Made by a program: the position numbers and the translations under genes. A stretch of 64,000 nucleotides of DNA, from the NCBI GenBank assembly GCA_910574455.1, contig CAJSYZ010000011.1, forward strand, positions 1,550,001-1,614,000, in the 5' to 3' direction. Positions 40,468 through 51,814 of the stretch are shown one piece after another. Under the pieces are notes generated by a model. It had not been told where the DNA came from, did no database searches, and saw only the letters and a program-made list of their open reading frames with translations. The DNA comes from Trichaptum fuscoviolaceum (taxonomy: Eukaryota; Basidiomycota; Agaricomycetes; Hymenochaetales; Trichaptaceae). The first letter of the stretch is position 1. The number at the start of each line of letters is the position of its first letter.

Positions 40468-43400
40468 ATGCCAGAGTGTCCTTCCGACAATGCGAACTCC
40501 GTTGACCAGTCCTCCTTCTGGTCTTCCAATGGCGTCAACTGGGATACGTCAGTCCTCTCCTCTCTTCCGTGTTCTTCTACTTTCAGGCTGAAATTTGGGA
40601 TGTTTGGTTTGGTGGTATAGGCATCGAATTGGATGGGCGATTTCAGGAGGATGTGCAGCATTGGTGAGCTCCCCCACTTCAGTCCTTCCTACTTTCTTTT
40701 CGCTTCATTTTCTGCATCCTTCCCATTTGCCACTTTCTCAACTCCAGCACCGGAGACTATCGGACCCCTCTCCCTGATGGAGTTGTATCTCTCCGTCTCC
40801 AGTGGGATGTTACGTACTGCATCTGCGTCAGCTTCCACCCGGAGAACGTACACCGTCAATAGAGAAGGACAAGACCCGACATCGGCAAGCTGTAGAAAGT
40901 TGGACCTGCGATGAAAACAAATCTCGTTTCTTGGCGCCGACAACAGTTTCCGTCCCATACTCATTCGGCTACCCGGTTATGCTCATGTGTCACAACGCTA
41001 TCTCGATGTTTTGAACTACGCGTATCTCGGGTCACCTACGAGACTGCGCTTAAGGCTGGACCCCTACTAAACGAATCGAGTAATTGGACGAAGAAAGGTC
41101 ATTCGAGCTCCAGGCATCTCCTGCATCCTAACATTGACGAACCAGCACTCTACTCTATTCGCGCCCTACCCTGTATCACCATGATACGTCGATCTCGTGA
41201 AAACGGATTCAGCTGCTCAGTTCCTGAATCTGGAGTCCCGGACATTTGCATATCGAATCTGCTGCAGTCATCTAGGAATCCCAAATTCTGTACAGGAGTT
41301 GATTAGTATTACGCTGCCGACCTTAGCAACCAGGACGCGTCTTGTGCGAAGGATTAAAAATAGTTCAAAAGATGATCCCCGTCCGAGCAATTACACAGAA
41401 AATATGAACCATCTCTCTACAGAAGACACTTCTACGACTTCGCCGACACCTGCGGATCAGACTCGCTCTCGCTTCTCTACTTACACATCCTTCTCATTTT
41501 TTTCATTGTCCTTCATTCTTGCTTTGAAATTTCTTATCCTCTGCTGACACGCATCTACAGACACTTCTAATCTCAATGGTCAGCGTATTATTACACTGTC
41601 GGTACGTATTCTGCTGAATCCTAATATACAATCACGCCTTTGTCTTACACTTGCCCCCCCCCCCCCTATTTCTGGCAATCAGCCACTATATCGTACCCTC
41701 CGAACAACGACAAATGTACGTCTCCTTTCTATGCTCATTTGCTTTTTATTAATCAAGCCTACAGTATCCGAATTCTGTACATGCCACCCGTGTACGCGAT
41801 CATCTCCTTTTTCTCATATCGCTTCTTCCGGAGCTACACATACTACGAACTGGTGGAAGTCGGTGAGTGCATTGCATCTCCCGAAGGTGATGGCTAGCTT
41901 ACTTTCGCGCTTGTATGTAGTCTACGAGGTATGCATTCCTGTACCTTGACTCTGCATCCATTGCTGACCATGTCATTCGCAAAGGCGATCACGATCTCAG
42001 CGTTCATGTGAGTTCGCTTCGATGGTTCAAAGCGTAAAGTTGTCAAATGCTGATTTGCAAATAGGCTTCTTCTCATCGAATATGTCGCCGATACAGCGAC
42101 GGAACACGATGCGACAAAAGCATTGCAACGTAAGGACAAGCGGTCTCTACCCATCCCCGTGAGGCTTCTCTTCCATTCCAGCATATACAAAGGTCCTTAC
42201 CTATATTTGTTGGTCTATTTCTAGTTCTGTTGTTGGAGGTACAGGCCTACGAAGGTAGAGTTTCTTTCCCCGTTTGTCTGTCATTGAGAATTGCCATCTG
42301 AACGCGTTTGTGTGCCAGGCATACTTCATGTACACCGTGAAGGTCAGTATTCCCCATCTTATTACTAGTATCATACGGTTTTGGTACTCAAACAGCGGTC
42401 ACTCGATGAACTTCCTTTTTTTTCTAGTGGTCGGTCATTCAATACGTTGTCGTTCGACCCCGTATGTCTATTTCTACAATGCAACCCACTCTCTGTCATT
42501 ATTTACCAGACACCTTTTCTGGATTCACTATACAGTCGTGTCGATCGTAGCGATAATCTGCCAGAAGTACAACGTCTTGTGCGAAAACGGGGGGTTTAGC
42601 ATCCACTTCGCTTATGCGTATCTAGAATTTGTGGACTTCGTGAGCATAACGTGCGCACCCTCTCTACTTGCTTCCCCTCCCTTCATAAGAGCTGATTTAC
42701 TCCACTCTCGGGAAATGCAGGGTTGCCCTCTATGGTCTTTTTATTTTCTACGGCCTGACACGCGAGGAACTTAAAGGCCGCCGTCCCTTGGCTAAGTTCC
42801 TGTGCATCAAACTCATCGTGATGTTCACTTTCTATCAGTCGTTTGTCGTACGTATCCTTGTTATAATAACATGAGGTCGGCCCTTTTTAACATCAATTTC
42901 ATCATCACGTTGTTACAACAGTTCAGCTGGCTCGAAGGCAGAGTCATAAAAGGTGTGTAACTTAACACTTATTCAAATCAAGGTAACCTTTTGCTGACAA
43001 AATCTACAGCCACACAATACTGGACAGAAACGAACATCGCGGACGGATTAACAGCCCTTACAATTTGTATAGAGGTAAGAGTCGAATGTACATCGATTTG
43101 TGCTCCTTCGCCAACTTCCACTTAGATGGTCTTCTTTGCACTTGCTATGATGTGGGCCTATCCCTATAGCGAGTACAAGAGACTCGAACCGGAAACAAGG
43201 ACCAGTATATGGAAGCCTCTTTGGGACAGTATCAACTACTGTAAGTTACCGAGTTACAAACTACGTCCTTTATAATATCTATTCATACCCTGTGTTCTCC
43301 CCAAAAGCCGATTTCGCATTCGAGATCTTGACTTCTTCGAAGTTCCTCGTCGACTTCATCCGACGCAAGCCAGGGACCCGTGTCTCGACCATTGCGCCCT

Positions 43401-43750
43401 CAATCCCCACACGCGATGGTGGGAAGACGAATTTTAGCGAAGCATTCGGCCTGGAAGGGTCTTCTAAGAACCCTATGCCCGTCTCCCTCCGTGCTCGAAA
43501 CAACAATCTTCAGGCTCCGTATTTCACCGAGGAGGGAGGAGACCCTGTTTCGGGCGGTGTTAGGGATCCTAGATACCGGGCGCACCTTGGAGGACAGGAC
43601 GACGACATGGTACGCTTGACGAATGTGCGTCACCCTTCGCCAACCCTGTCTCGCCCGTCAGACGATACTTCTGGTGAAAGTGCAGGTCTCGGTAGCGGTG
43701 CTCGTACCACAGTACCCCAACGGCAGCAGGGCTATGGTAGGACGTATTGA
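40468..43750 (+). CDS. TMEM184/Ost-alpha family membrane protein
   Basis: Seventeen exons give 467 residues: 40468-40547, 40621-40663, 41561-41601, 41683-41715, 41765-41862, 41921-41928, 41985-42007, 42065-42158, 42225-42254, 42319-42342, 42428-42461, 42536-42650, 42721-42847, 42923-42953, 43010-43074, 43126-43240 and 43308-43750. Phases agree throughout. Family blocks are THRIGWAISGGCAAL, RQIIRILYMPPVYAI, RRYTYYE-type SYTYYELVEVVYEA, FCCWRYRPTKAYFMYTVKWS, and GLTREELKGRRPLAKFLCIK. It has about seven membrane segments and a ~130-residue disordered tail. Fungal members are vacuolar or endomembrane proteins of unclear substrate. The second intron is 897 bp, unlike all others (45-95 bp). Confidence 0.92.
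40664..41560. other. Oversized intron with decayed coding-like sequence
   Basis: Within the TMEM184-like gene this intron begins GTGAGC and ends CTACAG. Its interior contains several open plus-strand stretches of 50-117 codons in different frames, the longest (to about 41547) ending in a hydrophobic segment (SFSFFSLSFILALKFLILC). No family is recognised and no target duplication was found. It may be a degraded gene or element trapped in the intron. Confidence 0.5.
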
Positions 43751-44099
43751 TTGCTAAGAATGCTTGCAACATTTAGTCAGTATCTATCATAGTTTATCAG
43801 TACTTCTATCACGATGCCAACCTTCTTTTCCACTGTCAGCTTACCTCTATCCTCTTGTCGTTTTATCATCTACTCGAATGTTTTGGATATTTCTTAGTAT
43901 ATCAGATACACTAGTGTGTCCGATGTTAATATCAGATTACAATGTCCCTGATGTACCTAATCTGACGGTACACAAATAGCTCCGTCGATAGCTGTTGGCC
44001 GAGATAACAACCCGACGTAAAATTGACTTCTACCAGAGACGAATAAAGGTAAGTTACTATATACATCTACAGTATGTAAAATATGTATTGCATCTATTA
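43751..44099. other. Convergent intergenic region
   Basis: TMEM184-like (plus) and MON2 (minus) end 349 bp apart. No feature is recognised. Confidence 0.4.
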
Positions 44100-47000
44100 T
44101 TATGATACCCCTAGCTCCTCGCCAATGCTCTGAAGACATAAACTCGCAAGCTTCCGTGCATCAAGTTCCTCAATCGTCGCATTGCGAGACGCTTCAGCGA
44201 CACGGGATTGTTTAGGCGAAGTTGCGCTTGCTTCGCTCAAAGAGCTTTCTGAGTCCGCCTTTGACACAGACACCCAAGCGACTGGAGGCTTCCGTGGTAA
44301 TGCTGCAATTTGACACAATGGACCAAACAACTGAAAAAGGTGTGCTTTCGTAGAGCGTTTCACTGAGTCAGAGATCGTTTGAGAGAGGGGTTGCGATGTA
44401 TTTACGCCTGAGTAGATATTAGCATCGAATGCGTCTGGATCGCAGGAAGGTTGGGCTTACCTGGCTGCTCGACACTGTACTGAGTGGGTGATTGAGAAAG
44501 CGCCGCCCAAAGAGATCCTGGCCAGATTTTCAGGGTGCGAAGTTTCTCGAGCACGTAAACAAGCTCTTCTTCGCGCGCCCTAGAGAGCAAAGAACGCAAG
44601 TAGTCAGTAAATGTGCCTTTTACATCCAAACACGCCTGGACCTTGGGAAAGGGTAGTTTCCCCTAAGTGCTTCATCTCCAAGATACTTCATAAGTGCCAT
44701 CCGGCATCGGCTGAGCAAAGTTGGAAGGCAAAGAGCAGCAATTCGACGCCTCATGTCCTCATTATCTATGAGATCATGTTAGCAGAGTAATAAGAAAGTT
44801 GAAACAATGGCATCACCTTTGTCAATGTCTGAGCAGACAAGGAAGAGCAGGTCAAGGCACCAGTACGAAAAGCGTTCGCGAGGGACCACTGGAATGTTCA
44901 CGGTTGTTCCGCCATAGCTGTCAACTTTCGTAGATACCGAAGACCCCGAGGGAGACACCGAGTGTGACCGCGCCATGGCATCATCGAAGGAGTCATTATA
45001 TGTCTGATATAGAAGACTTCCTTGATGAAGCACTTTGGCCAGCTGTAATATTATGTAGTCAGGCACGCGACGATCACCTATGAATGGGATAACATCAAGT
45101 TCGAGAGACGAAATCAGTGAAAGGTCGAAGATCTCTTCAGCTTCTTGCTCTTCTAGAGAGAGAGTCAGAACATGATGACTAAATTATAGCTTAGTAGATG
45201 GCCGTTGGGATTTGTTTGTATCATACCAGTCAGCAAGTATTCCTCCTCTAAAAACATCGGTGAGGTGCCTCCAGAATCCTTCTATGCGTTCATCCGATAT
45301 AACTGCATGAATAGTATGAGTTTAAAAGGCCTGCTTCACCATCTTTCTTCGTTTCTCTCACCGTCCCCCAAAGTCCTAATTTGCGAAGTTGATTCTTTTA
45401 CGATACTAAGGAAGGACGTTGTTGCTGTCTTCCAAAGAGGTGGGTCATTCCCTGCCTTCGAAGCTGGCGGGCACTCATATTTAAGTTTGATGGGAACACC
45501 GTAAGACTGTATATAATTAATTTCAATAAATGATTAAATTCGACTGGTAACTCACGGAGAGCACTGTCTCGATCGTCTCATCTGAGTACACATCCACGTT
45601 ATCTTTGAGGCGAATAAACGTATCTAAAAGCATGGGCATGACCTTCTTCGTCAAAGCGATGTAGGTAACTCGCTGGGAAGAACGGACGTCCGGAATCGTG
45701 GAATCCACCATCGAACGATTAATGTCGAAGGCTCCAACAAATGCCAACGTCAGATATTCCGAGAGGTCACGAAGTACCAACGAAACCGCACCACTGACGG
45801 TTAAATCAATGCCATTTATAATTTCCAGAATTGCAGACTATATAGCCATTAGCTCAGTACAGAAAGCTAAGACTTGACTAGACAGTTTACCTGAACTGGA
45901 GTCAGCATATCAATGTCTGGCCTGAAGTTCGGCGAATCAGGATAAGTTAGAACACCTGCATTGAGAAGTTAGATAGACATATGCGTAGTAACACAACATC
46001 GATACCTTTGAGGATTGACATAAGTTGCTTCAAACGTGCGATAGGCCATTCATTGCCTTCCTTTACTTTACTCACATCACGGACACTTTTAATGACATCC
46101 ACAAACGCGAGGAGACTTTCCTGTTCAAACGGAGGTGTGGATAACAGATGCCCTGCCATTGGTGGCCTGCTCCTCCGAAGAACTAGTTGACCCATGTCAT
46201 CGCAAGCGACCCAAGCCCGTTCCCATGCAAGTCGTATGTTGTCGTCCAATCCGGGCGGGGCTTGCCCTGCTGAAATCATAGCCTTCTCCAAACAACGCAA
46301 AGATGCTGTACATGAAGCTGCCGAATCAAATATGAACGAATTTTGTACATGCTTGACGAACTCATCCCAGAGTTTGCCGAATGATTCTAGATGCATGATT
46401 TTAGTGGTCAAGAAGTCACCGAATATTGAGCTTATCGACTGTAATGCTAGAGTTTTGCTCTCATCCCAAGATTGACGAGCATCGGGAGCAAGTCCTAAAG
46501 CAGTAGCGTCTTCGATTGGTGCCGTCGCGGAGGGAACGATCTGTTTCATAACTTCCGTGATGGAGTCGAGAAGCGGGAAAGTAACTTTCCAAACACACTC
46601 ATCCCAAGTTTCAAGACTAAGTGTGGCACCATAAAGTTGCAAAGTCCTGAAAAGAGTCTGTATGGCCCCCACCCGTACCTCTGATCGACTATCGGAACAT
46701 AATCCTAGAAGTTCGAGAAGAAGTAGCATCCAAAGGCTATTATACTCCGCTTCATTTTCGGAGTCTTTCCGTTTAGTTTGGATGGAGTCAGAAACTCCCC
46801 ACAACAATGAACCAGCCGCGGTAAGGGAAATGTTGGTATCGGGTTGCCGGCCAAACTTTCCAATCGTACTGATGCATAGTCGAAGGTGTTCCGGGGATAG
46901 CATAGATAAAGAGTCGCATACTAATGTTAGAGACTGAAAGGCAATTCTAACAAGAACCGTATTGCCTCTGTCTGGTAACTGCAAATAACCAAGTGGAGGA

Positions 47001-50000
47001 GTTTTTGTGGACCTAGGTGAGAGCAATGGAGACAGTGGGCCACTCTGTTCACCACTTTGAGAAGGTCTCAGATCTGCAGGCTCGCAAACACTACCAAGCA
47101 TTTCAAAGATAGTCTCCCAGCCAAGCAGGAGCGTGTGGACGGCAGATTGCAGTATCTGATGCAACGTCTCAAGCCCCATTCTTCGAATTTCCACCAACGT
47201 AGTGGAGTTACCAGAATGCGGATCGGGCAGAATCTGCTCCGCTAAGGTATCTAGCAAAAGACGCTGCACAGCTCTTCTCCGATCCTCCGAAGATCCAATA
47301 TTGCGCGGTACCACAAGTAAAATATCATCCAAGGTTCTCGCTGCCTGGAGACGTATTGGATGGGGAGCAGCTTTACTCCGAGCCACAAATATCAAATGAC
47401 TCATGACAATTGTCCAAGCTACCTCCGGTGACCGATGCGTAAAGCGGAGGATGTTCAGGCGAGAGACGGCACCAAGTTTGTTTATACCGAAGTCACCAGC
47501 TCTCTATCGTTAACGTTAGCATTCTTGCTTCTGAAAGAATGGCCGTGAAAGACCTACCAGGGTGCGTGGTAAGTGAATACCACTAACGCGCCTGCGATGT
47601 GCCGAATCTAACGAAGCTTGGGGAGAAAGCGTAGGCATACTGTCTTCCGAATCTGCCTCGACAATACCACCCGATTGCATGTTGATCATTTCAGCACTAA
47701 GTTTGCAAAGCGCGGCCACAAAATCATGGAAAGCTAGGTCGTCCATGTTCTTTGAGCTGTCAAAAAGTCGCTGCAGGGCACGTTGTACGCTGTCACCATC
47801 AACATCTGAGAGTAAGGGATGACGCGGAGGGGGCTGTCCTGCTTCGGATTGTGGGCTTTGTGAGGTTGCGCTGGTCGACTTGTTTGGAGAACCAGCGTTC
47901 ATTGAACTGAGTCGTTTCGCTGATGGTGCAGGTTTCGACGCTCGTGACGTAAGAACATAGTCCGCATTTTGTAAGGCCTCGAGCACATTGTACCAAGCAT
48001 GTCCAAGACTACCAGCTAAGAATAATGCACTGGCGATCAAGACTTTCAGGCATGCCATATTTCGCTCTGAAAGTCCCGGGGGCTGGAGGGGTGTGGCACC
48101 TGCGAGTGCATTAAAACTGTCGGTTAGTGCACTCGATGCACGTGGAGTAGGTGGTTCGGCATAAGTGTCGATGCTCGAGACGACGCGAGAAGGGATTGCG
48201 AACTTGGCTAAGCTCGTCAGGAAGGCATCGCGCGGAGTTGTCAAACCTAGCATTCCGGAAACATTTGCCATGTTCTGGTAGCTCTGCAAGACATCGCCGA
48301 ACAATTCATCTGAAAGGTTGGTCGCAATGACGAACGATAATGCAGCTAAAAGCCCCGGCCATCCTTCCTCTATCATCCCATGCACAGACTTCAGTTGTCT
48401 GGTCGACGGCTGATCCTCCGGCAAAATGGACAAATCAAGCGCGGCTGGAGCTTTGATTGTACTCTCTCCCGCAGCGCGCGATCTCTGCACAACAATATTG
48501 TTGAAGAGCGGTAGAGTAACAGACGCAAATCCTTCGCATAGAGATACTAGGCATTGCGAGCCAAGTAAGTAAATATAAGCATCGGGTATCTGAGGGGCAT
48601 CCGCCTTATCAAGCTGATCGATGCTGTGCGGTAGTTTTAGTTCAGAGTTTCGCGCTATGCTTTTCAACGTACCATTGTAATTTCATCGCCGATGTTGATA
48701 AGCTTAAGCCATGCTCAGAGCCCATCATACCCATCACACCAGTGACAGTTGAGCTCGCTGCATTGGCCACCATACCCGCAACAGAGCCGACATCGAATCC
48801 AGAACTACTTGTCGAGGTTGTTACGTCCGTCTGATGGGAGGAGACGCCAACACCGAACATCTGCGACGAAACACCTAGTAGTGCAGGCTTTTCGGTGACA
48901 AGGCGCTTGAGAACGGATATGAGCGATCCGAATAACTTTGAGCTCCCTTCTTGGGTATCGTAACGCTCCCAGACTCGTCGCATTAGTTCCGCGTCATTGC
49001 ATAATCCACGGATGATTTCCATGGCGAGTACTCGCATCCACTGAGGTCGCATAACCAGCGATGGAAGATGTTCGCTCGATCCAGATTCTATGTCTCCACC
49101 GATGATCTTGATAAGAAGTGACAAGAACACTTCAGCTTCAGTAACCAGCTCCTCGGAGAACTGCTTAAGAAGAAGGAATACGACACGTGTCGAGCGTAAT
49201 GTGAGAGGGAAAATAGGCTTATCAGAAAGTAATTTGAGGAGTAGCGGGCAAAGGTGATGCTGGAGAAGGACTAGAAGCTCAGAATGCCTCCTGAATAGAT
49301 CGTGATAATTCGTCATGACACTTTCTATCAGTTCCAGTGCAAACGTTTTAGGTAGTGACCCAAGTTTCAAGAAATGCGGTTTCTCGGAGTTAGCTAGGAG
49401 ACACAAGTCCTCTACCACTGAGTACGCATCCAGTGCCGACGGACCAAGAGATTTGTGCGTCCCGTCTGGAAGGACGGTCTCTCGGAATTCGTTTGACTGC
49501 AAGTTATCTCTTCGATCTTCATCCACTACTTTGTCAATGATGAACATGACTATTTGTCGTAAAGTGGCTGCCGCAGTCGATGATACGACAGCGATTCGCG
49601 ACTCTTGCATTTTGAAGCATAGTAAAAGTGCCTGCTGTTGTTAACCTCCGAGAAGGAAGGAAAAATCAGGCAACTTACCTCTCCCAAAAGTGCACCGTGT
49701 ATCGCCGAGAAATTGGTGATGAGAGACAGCAAAGTTTGCAGTATTCGTAACTGAATATCAACTCCTTGGCTCATACAATCGTTCATAGTATTGATGATCG
49801 TCGGGACAGCGGATTGAGGAACTGCCTTCAGAGTAATGAGTCTCTGAAGAGACCCTAGCGAAATCGCCGTGACTTTCGTGTTCTTCGTGGCGCAGCCCAT
49901 AAATACGGGCTTGAGTAGTTCCTCAGAATGAGGGCCATCTGTGCAAGGACTCAGTCATCATTCTCCACAGAATAAAGAGTTGATCAACCTTCCGCAAGCA

Positions 50001-50232
50001 GATTCGAGCCTGTCTCGAGATTACGAAGAACTACAAGCGCTTTCTCCGCCGCCTTGATAGCCTTAAGTAAAAAGAAGGTATATAGAATAACAGACACACC
50101 TCTCGGACATCTGGATGCTTTCTCCTCGTCTCGCTCGCCAACGACTGACCCATTCTGTTAGTTCACGCCTATTTTCCATAACCCCAAGGAACGCACTTGC
50201 AGATCACCAGACAACAACGAAATGGAACTCAT
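44100..50232 (-). CDS. MON2: MON2, Arf-GEF-like trafficking scaffold
   Basis: Fifteen minus-strand exons give 1805 residues: 50197-50232, 50100-50144, 49989-50061, 49679-49938, 48673-49631, 47558-48623, 46006-47503, 45891-45955, 45556-45837, 45362-45506, 45227-45302, 44817-45178, 44642-44765, 44461-44579 and 44100-44407. Diagnostic stretches are SSDLQ-type MSSISLLSGDLQSLASETRR, FMGCATKNTKVTAISLGSLQR, QCIDQLDKADAP, KLGAVSRLNILRLTHR-type NKLGAVSRLNILRFTHRSPEV, and SYGVPIKLKYECPP. The protein is all-helical (HEAT-like), as in BIG/GBF relatives, but has no Sec7 catalytic domain. It works with Dopey and the flippase Neo1 in endosome-to-Golgi transport. Length is close to the human protein (~1717). 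Confidence 0.94.
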
Positions 50233-50485
50233 TGTAGGGTTTTGTTGTTATTGGATTAGGAATTGTTCAGCATGGCAGCTTTGCTTCAGCTTCGAATACA
50301 ATGGCTACGTTTGCTCGAAGGGAATAAGTAAAGTTGTGCGCAAGATTACGGTTGTAAGCCGAAATAAGAGTGGCTAAAAATAGAGTAAGCAAGCTGCCAC
50401 GTGTCGACGTCAACTTGAAGTTGCACTGCCACAGTGCCAGTGGCAGGGCTGTTGGACTTACACAACCTTCAACACCTTTTGCATC
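50233..50485. promoter_or_regulatory. Divergent promoter, MON2 and MDP1
   Basis: The 253 bp between divergent start codons must serve both genes. No defined site is identified. Confidence 0.5.
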
Positions 50486-51517
50486 ATGGCCGCCAATAGA
50501 TACCCAAAACTTGTTGCGTTTGATCTCGAGTATGCATGACTAACTCTCCGAGATTCTGCCTCTTGACTATCTACCCTTCATCATTATGTGAACTACAGCT
50601 ACACACTCTGGGATTTATGGATAGACACACACGTTTCAGGTTTGTGCTCGATGTCTATCTATGCCACATACCGGTGGTTCATCTGCATAATAACATACTA
50701 CTCAGGGCCTTTGAAGCGCACGGGAAATACTATAAACAGGATCGATGACAGGTGAAACAATGCCCTTCCCCCTCACAGAAAGAAGAAGAAAACTTAGGGA
50801 ACCGTAATAAGATACGGTCAAGCCATCGAGTTCTACAGAGATGTTCCAACAATATTGCATCGTCTCAAGTTCGCTGAGGTCAAAATAGCAGCATGCTCAA
50901 GGACAAGTGCTCCTCAACTGTAGGTCATCATAGCCATTCTTGTGCTTTCGAGAATCCACCGAAATATAACGCGATCCTGTACTTGCAGTGCTCGGCAAGC
51001 ATTGTCTCTTCTACTCGTCCCTCCTTTCAAGGCAGAGCCACAGGAGCAACCAAAGCCAGCAATTGAATATTTTGATCAGCTGGAAATTTATCCCGGTTAG
51101 CACACCATGTTATTCTTCTGTGACACGTACTGTACTGCATCTAATTTGTGATTTACAAATAGGATCGAAGCTCAAACATTTCAAAGAATTGCACAAAAAG
51201 ACAGGAATCCCTTACTCTGAGATGGCAAGTGTTTCCACTTCGTTGCGTTTACTGTCATCCATAATTGAATATGATGGTCAAAGTTGTTTTTTGATGATGA
51301 ACGTCGTAACAAGGAAGTTGAGAAACTAGGTACACCTTATAGACGTTCCAATTTTGCATAACATTCTAACAGTACTGATGCACGGCTCCCATCGGAAGGT
51401 GTCACTTTCTGCCTCATACAAAGCTCACTCGACGAGAAGACCTTCGAAGCTGGATTAACGGAGTGGAGACGGAGAAATCCTGAAGACATAGAAGAGGACA
51501 TAGAACACCCTCAGTAA
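50486..51517 (+). CDS. MDP1: Magnesium-dependent phosphatase MDP1 (HAD)
   Basis: Eight exons (50486-50529, 50599-50639, 50706-50751, 50812-50919, 50989-51095, 51163-51224, 51284-51329, 51399-51517) give 190 residues. The HAD nucleophile motif FDLDYTLWDLW is completed across intron 1. Motif II is AACSRTS, a Lys lies in GSKLKHF, and motif IV is LFFDDERRN. MDP1 hydrolyses phosphate from protein tyrosine or sugar-amine substrates in the cytosol. The intron at 51225-51283 has a GC donor (GCAAGT); using it is the only way to join SEM to LFFDDE. Length matches the family (~165-190). Confidence 0.93.
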
Positions 51518-51814
51518 TCAGCAAAAGGCTGAACGAGGCTAATGATCTCCATCTACATAGTGGATTAGTATTGAACTTGGTTCAGATTGTATTACCCTTA
51601 GGCTTGTCTTATGATCATGGACCTGGTTGAAGGCTTACTGCCAGTGTGTTCGTAGTGGGCCACTGGTGAGCGCTGACGTAACTTAAGATGTAACTTCTGC
51701 TGTGCTCGGACTCTCAACTCGTTTCCATCCACGGCACGCATTTTTTGGGACTCAATGTTTGGAACCGCACAAGACTGTTTGCAATAACTGCCTAAAGAAC
51801 GTTGATCTCGAGCC
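51518..51814. promoter_or_regulatory. Intergenic region, 297 bp
   Basis: The region is between MDP1 and the RING ligase, both on plus. Nothing specific is seen. Confidence 0.35.
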
